64,000 nt of DNA from Candidatus Solirubrobacter pratensis (GCF_000425945.1 NZ_AUEK01000006.1:558001-622000), one strand, 5' to 3'. Positions 26,761-36,352 are shown, numbered from the stretch's first letter. Program-made: numbers and translations. The notes: generated by a model not told the origin, from the sequence alone.

Positions 26761-26791
26761 CCCATTTTCGAGTCAGATCCAGGAGAATCAG

Positions 26792-27820
<1,029 letters not shown>

Positions 27821-27827
27821 GCCGGGC

Positions 27828-28796
27828 GTGAGCTTCCAGGCGCCGCTATTGCTGGCCACGCTGGCGGCCGTGCCGCTGGTGGCGGCCGTCTACGTGCTCG
27901 CGCAGAAGCGGCGCCGGCGCTACGCCGTGCGGTACACGAACGTCGATCTCCTGGCGGCGGTCGCGGGCCGCTCCTACACGCGCCACCTGCCGGCGCTGCT
28001 CGGGCTGCTCGCGCTGGCCGCGCTGCTGATCGCGATCGCGCGACCGCAGCGGACCGTGGCCGCCGAGCGGCACGAGGCGAACGTGATCCTGGTGACCGAC
28101 ACGTCGGGCTCGATGCTCGCGACCGACGTGCGCCCGACGCGGCTCGCGGCGGCGCAGGCCGCGGCGCGCACGTTCATCAAGGAGGTGCCGGACGGGTTCC
28201 GCATCGGCCTGGTGACGATCTCCAACAGCGCGCAGCAGCTCGTCGAGCCCACGACCGATCACGCCCGCGTGACGGCGGCGGTCAACTCGCTCCAGGTCAA
28301 GGGCGCGACGGCGATGGGTGACGCGCTGCAGCTCGCGGTCGACTCCGCGCGCGTCCCGGTGCCCGACGGCCTGGGCGGCTCGCGCCGGCTGCCGGCGGCG
28401 ATCGTCCTGCTGTCCGACGGCGCGAACACGCGCGGGCGCGATCCGATCGACGTCGTGCAGCAGACGAAGAAGTTCAAGATCCCGATCTTCACGGTCGCGC
28501 TGGGGACCCAGGACGGCGTGCTCGAGCACAAGGACCCGCAGACCGGAGCCGTGACGAGCACGGAGAAGGTGCCGCCCGACTCGCTCACGCTGCAGGACAT
28601 CGCGCGCGACACCGGCGGACAGTTCTTCGCCGCCCCGGACGCGCGCAAGCTTCAGGCCGTCTATGCGAACCTCGGCTCGCGGCTCGCCAAGACCAAGGAG
28701 AAGCGCCAGGTGACGTCGGCGTTCGCCGGCGGCGCGCTCGTGCTGCTGCTGGCCGGCGCGGGGCTGGGACTGGCGCGCGGCGGGAGGCTGCCGTGA
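27828..28796 (+). CDS. BatA-like VWA-domain membrane protein
   Basis: 322 residues. Two N-terminal membrane helices, a von Willebrand A domain with the MIDAS motif DTSGSM and LLSDGANT, and a C-terminal membrane helix (FAGGALVLLLAGAGLGLA). The metal site is intact, so it should bind partner proteins through Mg2+ or Mn2+. It lies 7 bases after the MoxR gene; its stop overlaps the next GTG. The second copy at 29859 is closely related, which indicates a duplication. Confidence 0.9.
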   Translation: MSFQAPLLLATLAAVPLVAAVYVLAQKRRRRYAVRYTNVDLLAAVAGRSYTRHLPALLGLLALAALLIAIARPQRTVAAERHEANVILVTDTSGSMLATDVRPTRLAAAQAAARTFIKEVPDGFRIGLVTISNSAQQLVEPTTDHARVTAAVNSLQVKGATAMGDALQLAVDSARVPVPDGLGGSRRLPAAIVLLSDGANTRGRDPIDVVQQTKKFKIPIFTVALGTQDGVLEHKDPQTGAVTSTEKVPPDSLTLQDIARDTGGQFFAAPDARKLQAVYANLGSRLAKTKEKRQVTSAFAGGALVLLLAGAGLGLARGGRLP

Positions 28797-29791
28797 GCCG
28801 CCCGCGGATCGTCCCGGAGGCGCCCGATCGCACGCCGGACAAGCCGGGACCCGGCCCCGTCCCGCAGGCGGTCCTGCGCTCGCTCGACCTGGCCGTGATG
28901 AAGCGCATCGAGTCGTTGCTTCCGGGCGAGCACATGACGCCGCAGGTCGGCCAGGGCACCGAGCTCGCCGGCATCCGCCCGTACTTCCCGGGCGACGACG
29001 TGCGCCACATCGACTGGAACGTGACCGCGCGCATGAACGAGCCGCACGTGCGCGTGCACGTGGGCGAGCGCGCCCTGACGTCGTGGCTCGTGCTCGACGT
29101 CTCGGCCTCGATGGCGTTCGGCACCGCCGACCGGCGCAAGGCCGACGTCGCCGAGGGCGTCGGGCTCGCCGTCGGCCACGTCACGACGCGCCGCGGCAAC
29201 CGGCTCGGCGTGGTCGCGTTCGGCGGCCACGCCCCGCGCGTGATCCGCCCGCGCCAGGGGCGGCTCGGGCTGCTCGGGCTGCTCGCCGAGCTGCGCCGGG
29301 GCGGCGAGGAGGAGAACGCGGGACGCGCCTCGCTGGGCACCGTGCTCAAGACGACGGCGGCGCTGGGGCGCCAGCGCGGGATGATCGTGATCGTGTCCGA
29401 CTTCCGCGGCGAGCTCGACTGGGAGGGGCCGCTGAAGGCGCTGCGCGCCCGTCACGGCGTCCTCGCGTGCGAGGTGCGCGACCCGCGCGAGCAGGAGCTC
29501 GTGCCCGCCGGCGACCTCTGGCTCGTCGATCCCGAGACCGGCCGCCAGCTGCAGATCGACACGCGCAAGCGGCGCGTGCGCGAGCGCTTCCGCGCGGCGG
29601 CGGCACAGGAACGCGAGGAGATCGCGGCGGCGCTGCGGCGCGCGGGCGCCGACCACGTCGTCCTCTCGACCGACGGCGACTGGCTGAAGACGCTCGCGGG
29701 CCACCTCCGGCGGGGTGAGGCGGCGCTGCGCGCCGGCAACTCGACGCGCGCGGCGGTAGCCGCCAGACTTCAAGCCCTGAGCGCGTCATGA
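28793..29791 (+). CDS. DUF58 protein
   Basis: 332 residues. The DUF58 core is visible: EHMTPQVGQGTELAGIRPYF, PGDDVRHIDWNVTAR, then a VWA-like half (VLDVSASMAFG, IVIVSDFRG). DUF58 proteins accompany MoxR ATPases and VWA proteins almost everywhere, probably as a substrate adaptor. The GTG overlaps the end of the first VWA gene (GTGA). No membrane helix is seen, unlike its neighbours. Confidence 0.9.
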   Translation: MSRPRIVPEAPDRTPDKPGPGPVPQAVLRSLDLAVMKRIESLLPGEHMTPQVGQGTELAGIRPYFPGDDVRHIDWNVTARMNEPHVRVHVGERALTSWLVLDVSASMAFGTADRRKADVAEGVGLAVGHVTTRRGNRLGVVAFGGHAPRVIRPRQGRLGLLGLLAELRRGGEEENAGRASLGTVLKTTAALGRQRGMIVIVSDFRGELDWEGPLKALRARHGVLACEVRDPREQELVPAGDLWLVDPETGRQLQIDTRKRRVRERFRAAAAQEREEIAAALRRAGADHVVLSTDGDWLKTLAGHLRRGEAALRAGNSTRAAVAARLQALSAS

Positions 29792-29858
29792 GTATCTGCG
29801 AAGCGATACTCGACAGCGAACGCCGGCCGAGGCCTCGCCGCGAGTGGCAGTGCGCGCC

Positions 29859-30833
29859 ATGAGCTTCGCCGAGCCGATCCTCCTATCCGGGCTGATCCTG
29901 CTGCCGCTCGCGGCGCTCGCCTACGCCGCGCTCCAGCGCCGGCGCCGGCGTGAGTCCGCGGCGTGGGCGAACCCGGCGCTCGTCCCCGGGCTGGTGCGCG
30001 AGCAGCCGGGCTGGCGGCGCCATCTCCCGCCGCTGCTGCTGCTGTGCGCGCTGGCCGCGCTGATCGTCGCGCTGGCGCGGCCGCAACGGACCGTCGCGGC
30101 ACCGCAGCGGGCGGCCAACGTGATCATGGTCACCGACGTCTCCGGCTCGATGAACGCGACCGACGTCCAGCCCGACCGGCTCACCGCCGCGGTCAAGGCG
30201 GCCAAGACGCTGACCGACAAGCTGCCGCAGGCGTTCCGGATCGGCCTGATCGCCTTCTCGGACTACGCCGAGCAGCGGGTCGCGCCGACGACCGACCGCT
30301 CGCAGGTCCGCGGCGCCCTGGACCAGCTCTCGGCCGAGGGCGGGACGGCGATGGGTGACGGCCTGGAGCGCGGGCTGGTGGCGGCGCGCACGCCGGTGGC
30401 GAACGCCAACGGCAGCGGGACGCGCCGGCTGCCGTCGGTGATCGTGCTGCTCTCGGACGGCAAGAACACGTCCGGCCGGCTCGACCCGCTCGACGTCGCG
30501 CGCCAGGCGCGCTCGGTCCACGTCCCCGTCTACACGATCGCGCTCGGTACGTCCGACGGGCAGGTGCAGCTGCGCGACTCGTTCGGCTTCCTCCAGCGCG
30601 TGCAGGTCCCGCCCGACATCGAGGGGCTCAAGCAGATCGCCGCGGTCTCGGGCGGGAAGGCGTTCACGGCGACCGAGTCCTCGAAGCTGCAGGAGATCTA
30701 CGCGGGGCTCGGGACGCGGCTGTCGTCGCGCAACGAGAAGCGCGAGGTGACGGCGGCGTTCGCCGGCGGCGCGATCCTGCTGCTCGTCGCCGCCGGCGGG
30801 CTCTCGCTGCGCTGGTTCGGGCGACTCCTGTAA
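29859..30833 (+). CDS. Second BatA-like VWA-domain membrane protein
   Basis: 324 residues, a paralogue of the protein at 27828 with the same layout: two N-terminal helices, MIDAS motif DVSGSMNATD, LLSDGKNTSG, and a C-terminal helix (FAGGAILLLVAAGGLSL). ATG at 29859 is preferred over an upstream in-frame GTG at 29844 because it gives the family start MSFAEPILL. It lies 67 bases after the DUF58 gene and is probably the last gene of the MoxR operon. Confidence 0.9.
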   Translation: MSFAEPILLSGLILLPLAALAYAALQRRRRRESAAWANPALVPGLVREQPGWRRHLPPLLLLCALAALIVALARPQRTVAAPQRAANVIMVTDVSGSMNATDVQPDRLTAAVKAAKTLTDKLPQAFRIGLIAFSDYAEQRVAPTTDRSQVRGALDQLSAEGGTAMGDGLERGLVAARTPVANANGSGTRRLPSVIVLLSDGKNTSGRLDPLDVARQARSVHVPVYTIALGTSDGQVQLRDSFGFLQRVQVPPDIEGLKQIAAVSGGKAFTATESSKLQEIYAGLGTRLSSRNEKREVTAAFAGGAILLLVAAGGLSLRWFGRLL

Positions 30834-30867
30834 CGCCAAGCGTGGAAGTAGACACCAAGGCCTCGGT

Positions 30868-31926
30868 ATGGTGGCTCCAGTGGCGGCGCAGCTCCACGAG
30901 GTGATGGGCGAGGTCCGGGCGCGTACGCTGAAGCTCGTCGCACACCTCGACGAGGACCAGCTGACGGCCGTCCACTCGCCGATCATGAGCCCGCTGGCCT
31001 GGGACCTCGGCCACGTCGCGGCGTATGAGGACCTGTGGCTCAACCACCGGCTCGCCGGGCAGGAGCTGCTGCGGCCGGGCCTGGCGGAGCTCTATGACGC
31101 GTTCGAGACACCGCGCGCGGTGCGCGGCGACCTCGAGTTCCTGCGCGGCGCCGAGCTGCTCGCGTACCTCGACGACGTCCGTGCGCGTTCCCTGGAGGCG
31201 CCGGTGCGCGACGGCGGTGAGCTGCACGAGCTGGTGATCCGCCATGAGCTGCAGCACACGGAGACGATGCTGCAGGCCATGCGGCTCGCCGGCCTCGAGC
31301 CGCCCGCGTTCGCCGGCCCGGCCGGGGTCGCGGGCTCCGGGCTGGAGCTGGTCGAGGTGCCCGGCGGGGCGGCGACGATCGGCGCGGGACCGGAGGGCTT
31401 CTCCTACGACAACGAGCGCCCGCGCCATGTCGTCGAGCTGCCGGCGTTCTCGATCGGGCGGGTGCCCGTGACGGGCGCCGACTGGACCGCGTTCGCCGAG
31501 GAGGGCGGCTACTCGCGGCCTGAGCTCTGGACGCCCGCGGGCTGGGAGTGGGCGCGCGACGTGTCCCCGCGGATGGGCGCCCCGGACGCCCCGATCGTGC
31601 ATGTGTCCTGGTTCGAGGCCGACGCGTTCGCGCGCTTCCACGGCGCCCGCCTTCCCTCCGAGCAGGAGTGGGAGAAGGCCGCCCTCGCCGGGCTGCTCGA
31701 GGGGACGTACGAGGTATGGGAGTGGACCGCGAGCGAGTTCTCCGCGTACGCCGGGTTCGTGGCCCATCCGTACCGCGAGTACTCAGAAGTGTTCTTCGAC
31801 AAGGGCTACCGCGTGCTGCGCGGGGGCTCCTGCGCGACGCACGAGCGGATCGCGTCACCGCACTTCCGCAACTGGGATCTGCCGCAGCGCCGTCAGCTGT
31901 TCGCCGGACTGAGGATCGCGAGATGA
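30868..31926 (+). CDS. egtB: Compact EgtB-like sulfoxide synthase
   Basis: 352 residues. A DinB-type four-helix domain supplies the iron ligands (DLGHVAAYEDLWL; HELQHTETML), followed by an FGE-sulfatase domain (VPGGAATIGAG, VHVSWFEADAFARFHG, RLPSEQEWEKAA, VWEWTASEF, YRVLRGGSCAT). EgtB joins gamma-glutamylcysteine or cysteine to hercynine with O2 in ergothioneine synthesis. Normal EgtB has ~420-440 residues; here the segment between EWEKAA and VWEWT is cut to about ten residues, so the usual YPWGD...ANL part is missing. The stop overlaps the egtD start (ATGA), so function with EgtD is almost certain. Confidence 0.88.
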   Translation: MVAPVAAQLHEVMGEVRARTLKLVAHLDEDQLTAVHSPIMSPLAWDLGHVAAYEDLWLNHRLAGQELLRPGLAELYDAFETPRAVRGDLEFLRGAELLAYLDDVRARSLEAPVRDGGELHELVIRHELQHTETMLQAMRLAGLEPPAFAGPAGVAGSGLELVEVPGGAATIGAGPEGFSYDNERPRHVVELPAFSIGRVPVTGADWTAFAEEGGYSRPELWTPAGWEWARDVSPRMGAPDAPIVHVSWFEADAFARFHGARLPSEQEWEKAALAGLLEGTYEVWEWTASEFSAYAGFVAHPYREYSEVFFDKGYRVLRGGSCATHERIASPHFRNWDLPQRRQLFAGLRIAR

Positions 31927-32906
31927 CCATGAGGACCGCCGCGGGTGACATCGAGATCGTTTCGAAGCTGGGACCGGACGAGCGGCTCCTTGCGTTCGAC
32001 GTGCTGGACGGGCTCACGCGCCCGTTCAAGGAGGTTCCGCCCAAGCACTTCTACGACGCGGAGGGCTCGCGGCTGTTCGAGCAGATCATCGAGCAGCCCG
32101 AGTACTACCCGTACCGCACCGAGCGCGTGATCCTCGAGGCGTGCGCCGAGGAGATCGTCGCGCGCACCGGTGCCGCGGAGCTGGTCGAGCTGGGGTCCGG
32201 TGTGCCCACCAAGACGCTGCTGCTGCTCGACGCGATGCGCGACGCGGGCACGCTGGACCGCTACGTCCCGTTCGACGTCAGCGAGAGCGTCCTGCTGGGG
32301 AGCGCGGAACGGCTGGTGGAGCAGTATCCGGGGCTGCGCGTGTACGGCGTTCTGGGCGACTTCGAGCGTCACCTGGACGCGCTGCCGGTGGCGGAGGGCC
32401 CGCGCATCATCGCGTTCCTCGGCGGCACGATCGGCAACTTCCCGCCGGGGTCGCGGCGCAAGTTCCTGCGCGGGCTGGCCCGTGAGCTGCGGCCGCAGGA
32501 CCGGCTGCTGCTCGGCACCGACCTCGTCAAGGATCCGGCGCTGCTCGAGGCGGCGTACAACGACGCCGCGGGCGTGACGGCCGCGTTCAACCGCAACATG
32601 CTCGCGGTGATCAACCGCGAGCTCGGCGGCGACTTCGACCTGGACGCCTTCGAGCACGTCGCGTTCTACGACCGCGAGCAGGAGTGGATCGAGATGCGCC
32701 TGCGGGCGCTCGAGCCGATGGTGGTCAACGTGCGCGAGCTCGACCTCGCCGTGCACTTCGCCAACCGCGAGGAGATGCGGACCGAGATCAGCGCGAAGTT
32801 CACGCGCGAGCGGCTCCAGGCAGACCTCGCGGCGGCGGGCCTGCGGCTGCATGCGCTGATGACCGATGACGATTCGCTGTTCGCCCTTTCGCTCTCGGGC
32901 CCGTAG
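31923..32906 (+). CDS. egtD: Histidine N-alpha-methyltransferase EgtD
   Basis: 327 residues. The family start (PPKHFYDAEGSRLFEQI, PEYYPYRTERVIL), the SAM site (LVELGSGVPTKT), IIAFLGGTIGNFPP and LLLGTDLVKD are all present. EgtD trimethylates histidine to hercynine, the substrate of EgtB. The ATG overlaps the egtB stop by four bases. egtA, egtC and egtE are not in the window; many bacteria keep only egtB-egtD together. Confidence 0.95.
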   Translation: MTMRTAAGDIEIVSKLGPDERLLAFDVLDGLTRPFKEVPPKHFYDAEGSRLFEQIIEQPEYYPYRTERVILEACAEEIVARTGAAELVELGSGVPTKTLLLLDAMRDAGTLDRYVPFDVSESVLLGSAERLVEQYPGLRVYGVLGDFERHLDALPVAEGPRIIAFLGGTIGNFPPGSRRKFLRGLARELRPQDRLLLGTDLVKDPALLEAAYNDAAGVTAAFNRNMLAVINRELGGDFDLDAFEHVAFYDREQEWIEMRLRALEPMVVNVRELDLAVHFANREEMRTEISAKFTRERLQADLAAAGLRLHALMTDDDSLFALSLSGP

Positions 32907-32964
32907 CGGTACATCCGTCGAAATGGCTTGGGACGGCCGGGTGCCGTGCCGATCGGAGTCGTGC

Positions 32965-33069
32965 GTGAACACCCGCCGTGAGCCACCCCCGCATTGGCAT
33001 GGCGAGGCAATTGCGGCAGGGGGCCCGAGCCGGGCGGGACGGGCCACTCGGGCCACGGCGGGTGTTCAC
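32965..33069. repeat. 105-bp element bounded by perfect 16-bp inverted repeats
   Basis: GTGAACACCCGCCGTG (32965-32980) is repeated in perfect inverse as CACGGCGGGTGTTCAC (33054-33069). Inside, GGCCCGAG (33022-33029) pairs with CTCGGGCC (33047-33054), touching the outer arm. It lies between the convergent egtD and a minus-strand gene whose stop codon is inside the right arm. It could be a large bidirectional terminator or a small palindromic mobile repeat; there is no T-run and no obvious target duplication. Confidence 0.6.
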
Positions 33070-33467
33070 CGCCTCTCCGCCAGCTCCGTGATGACGGCGT
33101 CGTAGAGCAGCTGCTCGTCGTCCTCGGCCACGCGCACCTCGGGCCCGCGGGTCTCGAGGTCGCCCGGCCCGATCCACACGGCGCCGACCGGAGCGTCCTT
33201 GAGCGCCGAGCCCACGCCGATCGCCTCCTCGCGGTCGAAGGCGAGGGCGCGCATGACGAACTCGATCGCCGTCAGGTCCTCCGCGACGTCGTGCTCCTCG
33301 CCCTGCACGATGACGCGATCCTCGTCGCCGGCGAGCGCGAACACCTCCACGCCGGCGCGCGCGCACGCCTCCAGCGCCCGCCCGGTCAGCCGGTCGCCCG
33401 CGTCCACCACGCCGGGGTCGTAGAAGACGCAGCGAAGCTTCCGGGGCACGCGGGCCAATCTAGCCAC
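33066..33467 (-). CDS. Uncharacterised protein, weak HAD-like features
   Basis: 133 residues, no firm family. The start KLRCVFYDPGVVDAGDRLTG and the middle ALEACARAGVEVFALAGDED look like an alpha/beta fold, and FDREEAIGVGSALKD recalls the motif IV region of HAD phosphatases, but the nucleophile DxD is not seen (the position reads YDPG). It could be a degenerate HAD-like protein. Third-position GC bias supports coding. The stop is inside the 16-bp inverted repeat. Confidence 0.62.
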   Translation of the reverse strand: MARLARVPRKLRCVFYDPGVVDAGDRLTGRALEACARAGVEVFALAGDEDRVIVQGEEHDVAEDLTAIEFVMRALAFDREEAIGVGSALKDAPVGAVWIGPGDLETRGPEVRVAEDDEQLLYDAVITELAERR

Positions 33468-33522
33468 CGCGCGCGCGTCCGAGCCGCGAGGAGGCGGCCG
33501 CTCGGTGGCGTCGGCCGCCGCG

Positions 33523-33924
33523 CTATGCGCGGCTCTCCTGCCGCGCGGCCAGCGCGGCGGCGATCGCGGGCTCCCAATCGTGCAGGGCCGGTTCGAACTC
33601 GTCGTCGAGCGCGATCGCCGTCATCTCGTACGTCACCTCCGCGATCGCGCCACCCTGGTGGGGCGCGAGACGGACTTCCACGGTGCCGGCCCGGACCCCT
33701 GGCGTCACCCGGGCGTAGCGGATGCGGTCCGCGGCGCGGTCGACGACGACCCAGTGGGTGTCGCCGGTGAGGAACACGGTGCCGGGCGCCGCGCCGTCGC
33801 CGTGCTCGCCCGCCGGGAACACCGGCGCCCAGTGCGGCGCCCACTCGCGCTCGCCGACAGGAGTGAACAGCTGCAGCGCCTGCTCAGGAGCAAGCGGGAC
33901 GAAGATGCGGTGGGCGACGGGCAT
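33523..33924 (-). CDS. SRPBCC-fold protein
   Basis: 133 residues resembling the START/AHSA1 fold: VAHRIFVPLAPEQALQLFTP at the start, GTVFLTGDTHWVVVD in the middle and VTYEMTAIALDDE near the end. Such proteins bind small hydrophobic ligands. ATG at 33924 is preferred; the start codon overlaps the left end of a 29-base palindrome, so the divergent MarR protein probably represses it directly. Confidence 0.78.
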   Translation of the reverse strand: MPVAHRIFVPLAPEQALQLFTPVGEREWAPHWAPVFPAGEHGDGAAPGTVFLTGDTHWVVVDRAADRIRYARVTPGVRAGTVEVRLAPHQGGAIAEVTYEMTAIALDDEFEPALHDWEPAIAAALAARQESRA

Positions 33925-33952
33925 TACGAAACCGTACAGTACGGATACGTAA
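33924..33952. promoter_or_regulatory. 29-bp palindrome, MarR operator candidate
   Basis: Two 14-base half-sites around a central A at 33938: TTACGAAACCGTAC and GTACGGATACGTAA match as an inverted repeat at 12 of 14 positions, with a perfect 13-base core CCGTACAGTACGG (33932-33944). It fills the gap between the divergent SRPBCC and MarR genes and touches the SRPBCC start codon, so binding would block transcription in both directions. Confidence 0.7.
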
Positions 33953-33977
33953 AACACGAGCAGGTAGGATCGCGCCT

Positions 33978-34388
33978 ATGACCGGCGTCATCGCGAAGCT
34001 CGAGGCGACGACTCACCGGGTGGTCGACCACCTGGCGGGCGAGCTCGAACTGCTCGGTCTCACGGCGGGCGAGGTCAACGCGCTGGCCCAGTTGCGTGCG
34101 GGCGAGCGGCTCTCCGTCGCCGAGTTGCAGGCCGCCACCGGCCAGCGCCCCTCCACGCTCACCGGCGTGATCGACCGCCTCGAGCGCCGCGGCCTCCTCA
34201 GCCGCGCCCTGAACCCACGCGACCGGCGCTCCTTCGTGCTCGAGCTGACCAGCGAAGGCGCGTCCGCCGCCGACCACGTGCGCGAAGCCTTCAGCGCGCT
34301 CGAGGAACGAGTTCTCGCCCGCGCCGGCGAACGCTCCGTCGCCGGGTTCCTGCGGGTGCTCGAGGCACTCGACGCCGAGACGCGCTGA
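33978..34388 (+). CDS. MarR-family transcriptional regulator
   Basis: 136 residues. The winged helix is clear: LTAGEVNALAQLRAGERLSV, RPSTLTGVIDRLERRGLL and NPRDRRSFVLELT (the wing). MarR proteins bind palindromes as dimers and release them on binding phenolic or other small ligands. The divergent SRPBCC gene with a strong palindrome between them is the likely target. Confidence 0.9.
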   Translation: MTGVIAKLEATTHRVVDHLAGELELLGLTAGEVNALAQLRAGERLSVAELQAATGQRPSTLTGVIDRLERRGLLSRALNPRDRRSFVLELTSEGASAADHVREAFSALEERVLARAGERSVAGFLRVLEALDAETR

Positions 34389-35046
34389 CCAGCGAACGCG
34401 ACGCGCGGAACGAGCACCCGCGCGGGGCGGGGCCGGCTTTCGCGGCGGCCGCGCGGAGACCCGGGGCGTTGCCGAATCGGGCGAACTGCGCGGGTGAGGG
34501 ATGCCGGCGTGTTCTCGCCCGCCGGGGTGAAGCCGCGGTCACGAACGATCATCCCCGGCGGCGCGGTTCGCGCGCGAACGACCACCGCCGCGCACGAGCT
34601 CTGGGGGTGCCTCACGAACCTCCGAACTATTCGAAGCTTCGTAGGGCACCCCTCGCGGGGCCGCCTCAAACGATCATCCGGCCCGCGCCGGCACGCTGAC
34701 CCGCTCCCAAACCAGCGCAGTTCGCCGGACCTGCGGGGCGACACGGAGACAGGCCCCGCGCGCCGTGGACGCTCGCGGTCATTGGCCGGACGGGGCGCCA
34801 CGCCCGCGCGCGGGAACTACGCCCGCGCCGGCGCGACGACCGCGCGCTGGGGCGAGTCGGTACTGAGTCCTACGACGCCGGCGCCGGTCTGCGCTTCGGC
34901 GGTTCGCCGGCGCGGGCGGGCGATCAACGTCACGGCGAGCGCGCCGGCGGCCTCGTGAACGTCGCCCACCTGCATGCGAGCCGGGAGGCCTGACCGGCCC
35001 ATTGGCTTGCGCCGGTGCTTCCGGCCGAGCTCCACGGGGGGCGGCG
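34389..35046. other. 658-base gap with nested repeats, no gene recognised
   Basis: No convincing coding frame. Visible structure: an inverted pair GGCGAACTGCGC (34480-34491) / GCGCAGTTCGCC (34715-34726); a direct repeat AACGATCATCC at 34544 and 34669; a 14-base palindrome GTTCGCGCGCGAAC (34566-34579); and a hairpin GGGGTGCC (34604-34611) / GGCACCCC (34645-34652) with an inner ACGAA/TTCGT step. The nested arrangement between 34480 and 34726 could be a structured RNA or a decayed palindromic element. From 34730 to 35046 nothing stands out. Confidence 0.45.
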
Positions 35047-36327
35047 CTACTTGTTCTTCCCGTGGTTGCCGTTGCCGTGGGTGCCCTCGGCGGTGACGGG
35101 CGGCGCGGGCGTGGACTTCTTCGCGGCGTGAGGCTTCTTCGCCGGTCCGCTGCCCTGACCGCCGGTGTCCCGCTTGGCCTTTCCCTGCGGTGGCCTTTGC
35201 GTGTTGTGCGGCTTTGCCGCCGACCCCTTGGCGTGCCCGAGCGCGCGGCCGTGGCCTCGGGGCTTCGTCGCCTTGGCGTGTCCGAGCGCGCGGCCGTGGC
35301 TCGATGACTTCGGCGCCTTCGCGTGCCCGCGGCCAAGCGCCTTCGGCGGCGCTGCCTTCGCCACGGCACGGCGGTGACCCGGGCTGCGCGCAAGCCGCTC
35401 GCGCGCCGTGACCGAGATCGTCGCGGATGGTGGCGCGCTCACGTTCGCCGGCGTCGCCGCCGGACGCGTGACCGCCGGGACGGTGGGGGCGGGGACGGCG
35501 GCCGGCCGGTGATGGCGCTTGAGGGCCTGGTCCCCCGCTCCGGCGGCGATCGCGACGGCCGCGGTGCCGGCGAGCAGCTTGACGCCGAGCCCCGCGGCCG
35601 TCGGAGCCGCCGCGACGGCGGCGCCGCCGCCCGCCCCTCCGCTCCAGCTCAGCAGCGACGCCGGCAGCGGGAGGACGCTCAGGCGCCGCAGTGCGCCGCG
35701 ATGCGCGCGCGCCCGGCGCGCGAACGTGGCGCATTCCTCGCAGGAGCGCAGATGCGCCCGCAGCGCCGCTCGCTCGCTCCGGGAGCTCGCGCCGTCGAGC
35801 TGGCGCGAGATCGCGCGCTCCGCCTCGCCGCACGTGAGCGAGGTCTCGAGCTGCTCGCGCACCCCGCGCCGCGCGCGGAACAGGAGCGTCTCGACGGCGC
35901 TGACCGACACGCCGAGCGCCTCGGCGATCTCGCTCTGCTTCCGCCCCTCCAGCTCGCGCATGACCAGGGCGGAGCGCTGGTTGAACGGCAGGCTCTGGAG
36001 CGCGCGGGCGATGTCCTGCGCGGTCGGCGCGTCGGTCTCCTCGACGTCGGCGACCGCCTCGTGAAGCTCGACCTCGCGCGGCCGCCGCGCCGCCTGCCGG
36101 AACCGCTGGCGGCAGACGTTGTGCGCGATCGCGAACAGCCAGCTGCGCGGCTTGTCCGGCCGCTCGCCGCGCTGGAACGCGCGGTAGGCGTTCATGAACG
36201 TGGTCTGCGTGACGTCCTCGGCGTCGGCGGGCGTGCCCAGCACCGCGAGCGCGTAGCCGTACACCTCGCGCACGTGGCGCTGGTAGAGCGACTCGAACGC
36301 CGCCTCGGACCGCTGCCGGAAGACCAT
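35047..36327 (-). CDS. ECF sigma factor fused to zinc finger, membrane helix and basic repeat tail
   Basis: 426 residues. Sigma region 2 at ~10-75 (YQRHVREVYGYALAVLGTPA, AEDVTQTTFMNAYRAF) and region 4 at ~105-160 (LPFNQRSALVMRELEG, SEIAEALGVSVSAVETLLFR). A zf-HC2-type anti-sigma zinc finger follows at ~170-215 (LRAHLRSCEECATF), then a hydrophobic segment at ~235-270 (LLAGTAAVAIAAGAG) and a ~150-residue Ala/Lys/His/Pro-rich tail with repeats of HGRALGHAK. It therefore seems to carry its own anti-sigma module and membrane anchor. ATG at 36327 gives the normal sigma start. The divergent secreted protein gene is 75 bases away. Confidence 0.88.
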   Translation of the reverse strand: MVFRQRSEAAFESLYQRHVREVYGYALAVLGTPADAEDVTQTTFMNAYRAFQRGERPDKPRSWLFAIAHNVCRQRFRQAARRPREVELHEAVADVEETDAPTAQDIARALQSLPFNQRSALVMRELEGRKQSEIAEALGVSVSAVETLLFRARRGVREQLETSLTCGEAERAISRQLDGASSRSERAALRAHLRSCEECATFARRARAHRGALRRLSVLPLPASLLSWSGGAGGGAAVAAAPTAAGLGVKLLAGTAAVAIAAGAGDQALKRHHRPAAVPAPTVPAVTRPAATPANVSAPPSATISVTARERLARSPGHRRAVAKAAPPKALGRGHAKAPKSSSHGRALGHAKATKPRGHGRALGHAKGSAAKPHNTQRPPQGKAKRDTGGQGSGPAKKPHAAKKSTPAPPVTAEGTHGNGNHGKNK

Positions 36328-36352
36328 CACGGAACTAGATCCCCGCAAGCCC

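Noticed and set aside
35180-35350. Imperfect DNA repeats in the sigma-factor 3' part as a CRISPR or mobile repeat
   Set aside because: The repeats keep the reading frame and encode HGRALGHAK-type peptide repeats; they are protein repeats. No CRISPR array was seen anywhere in the window.
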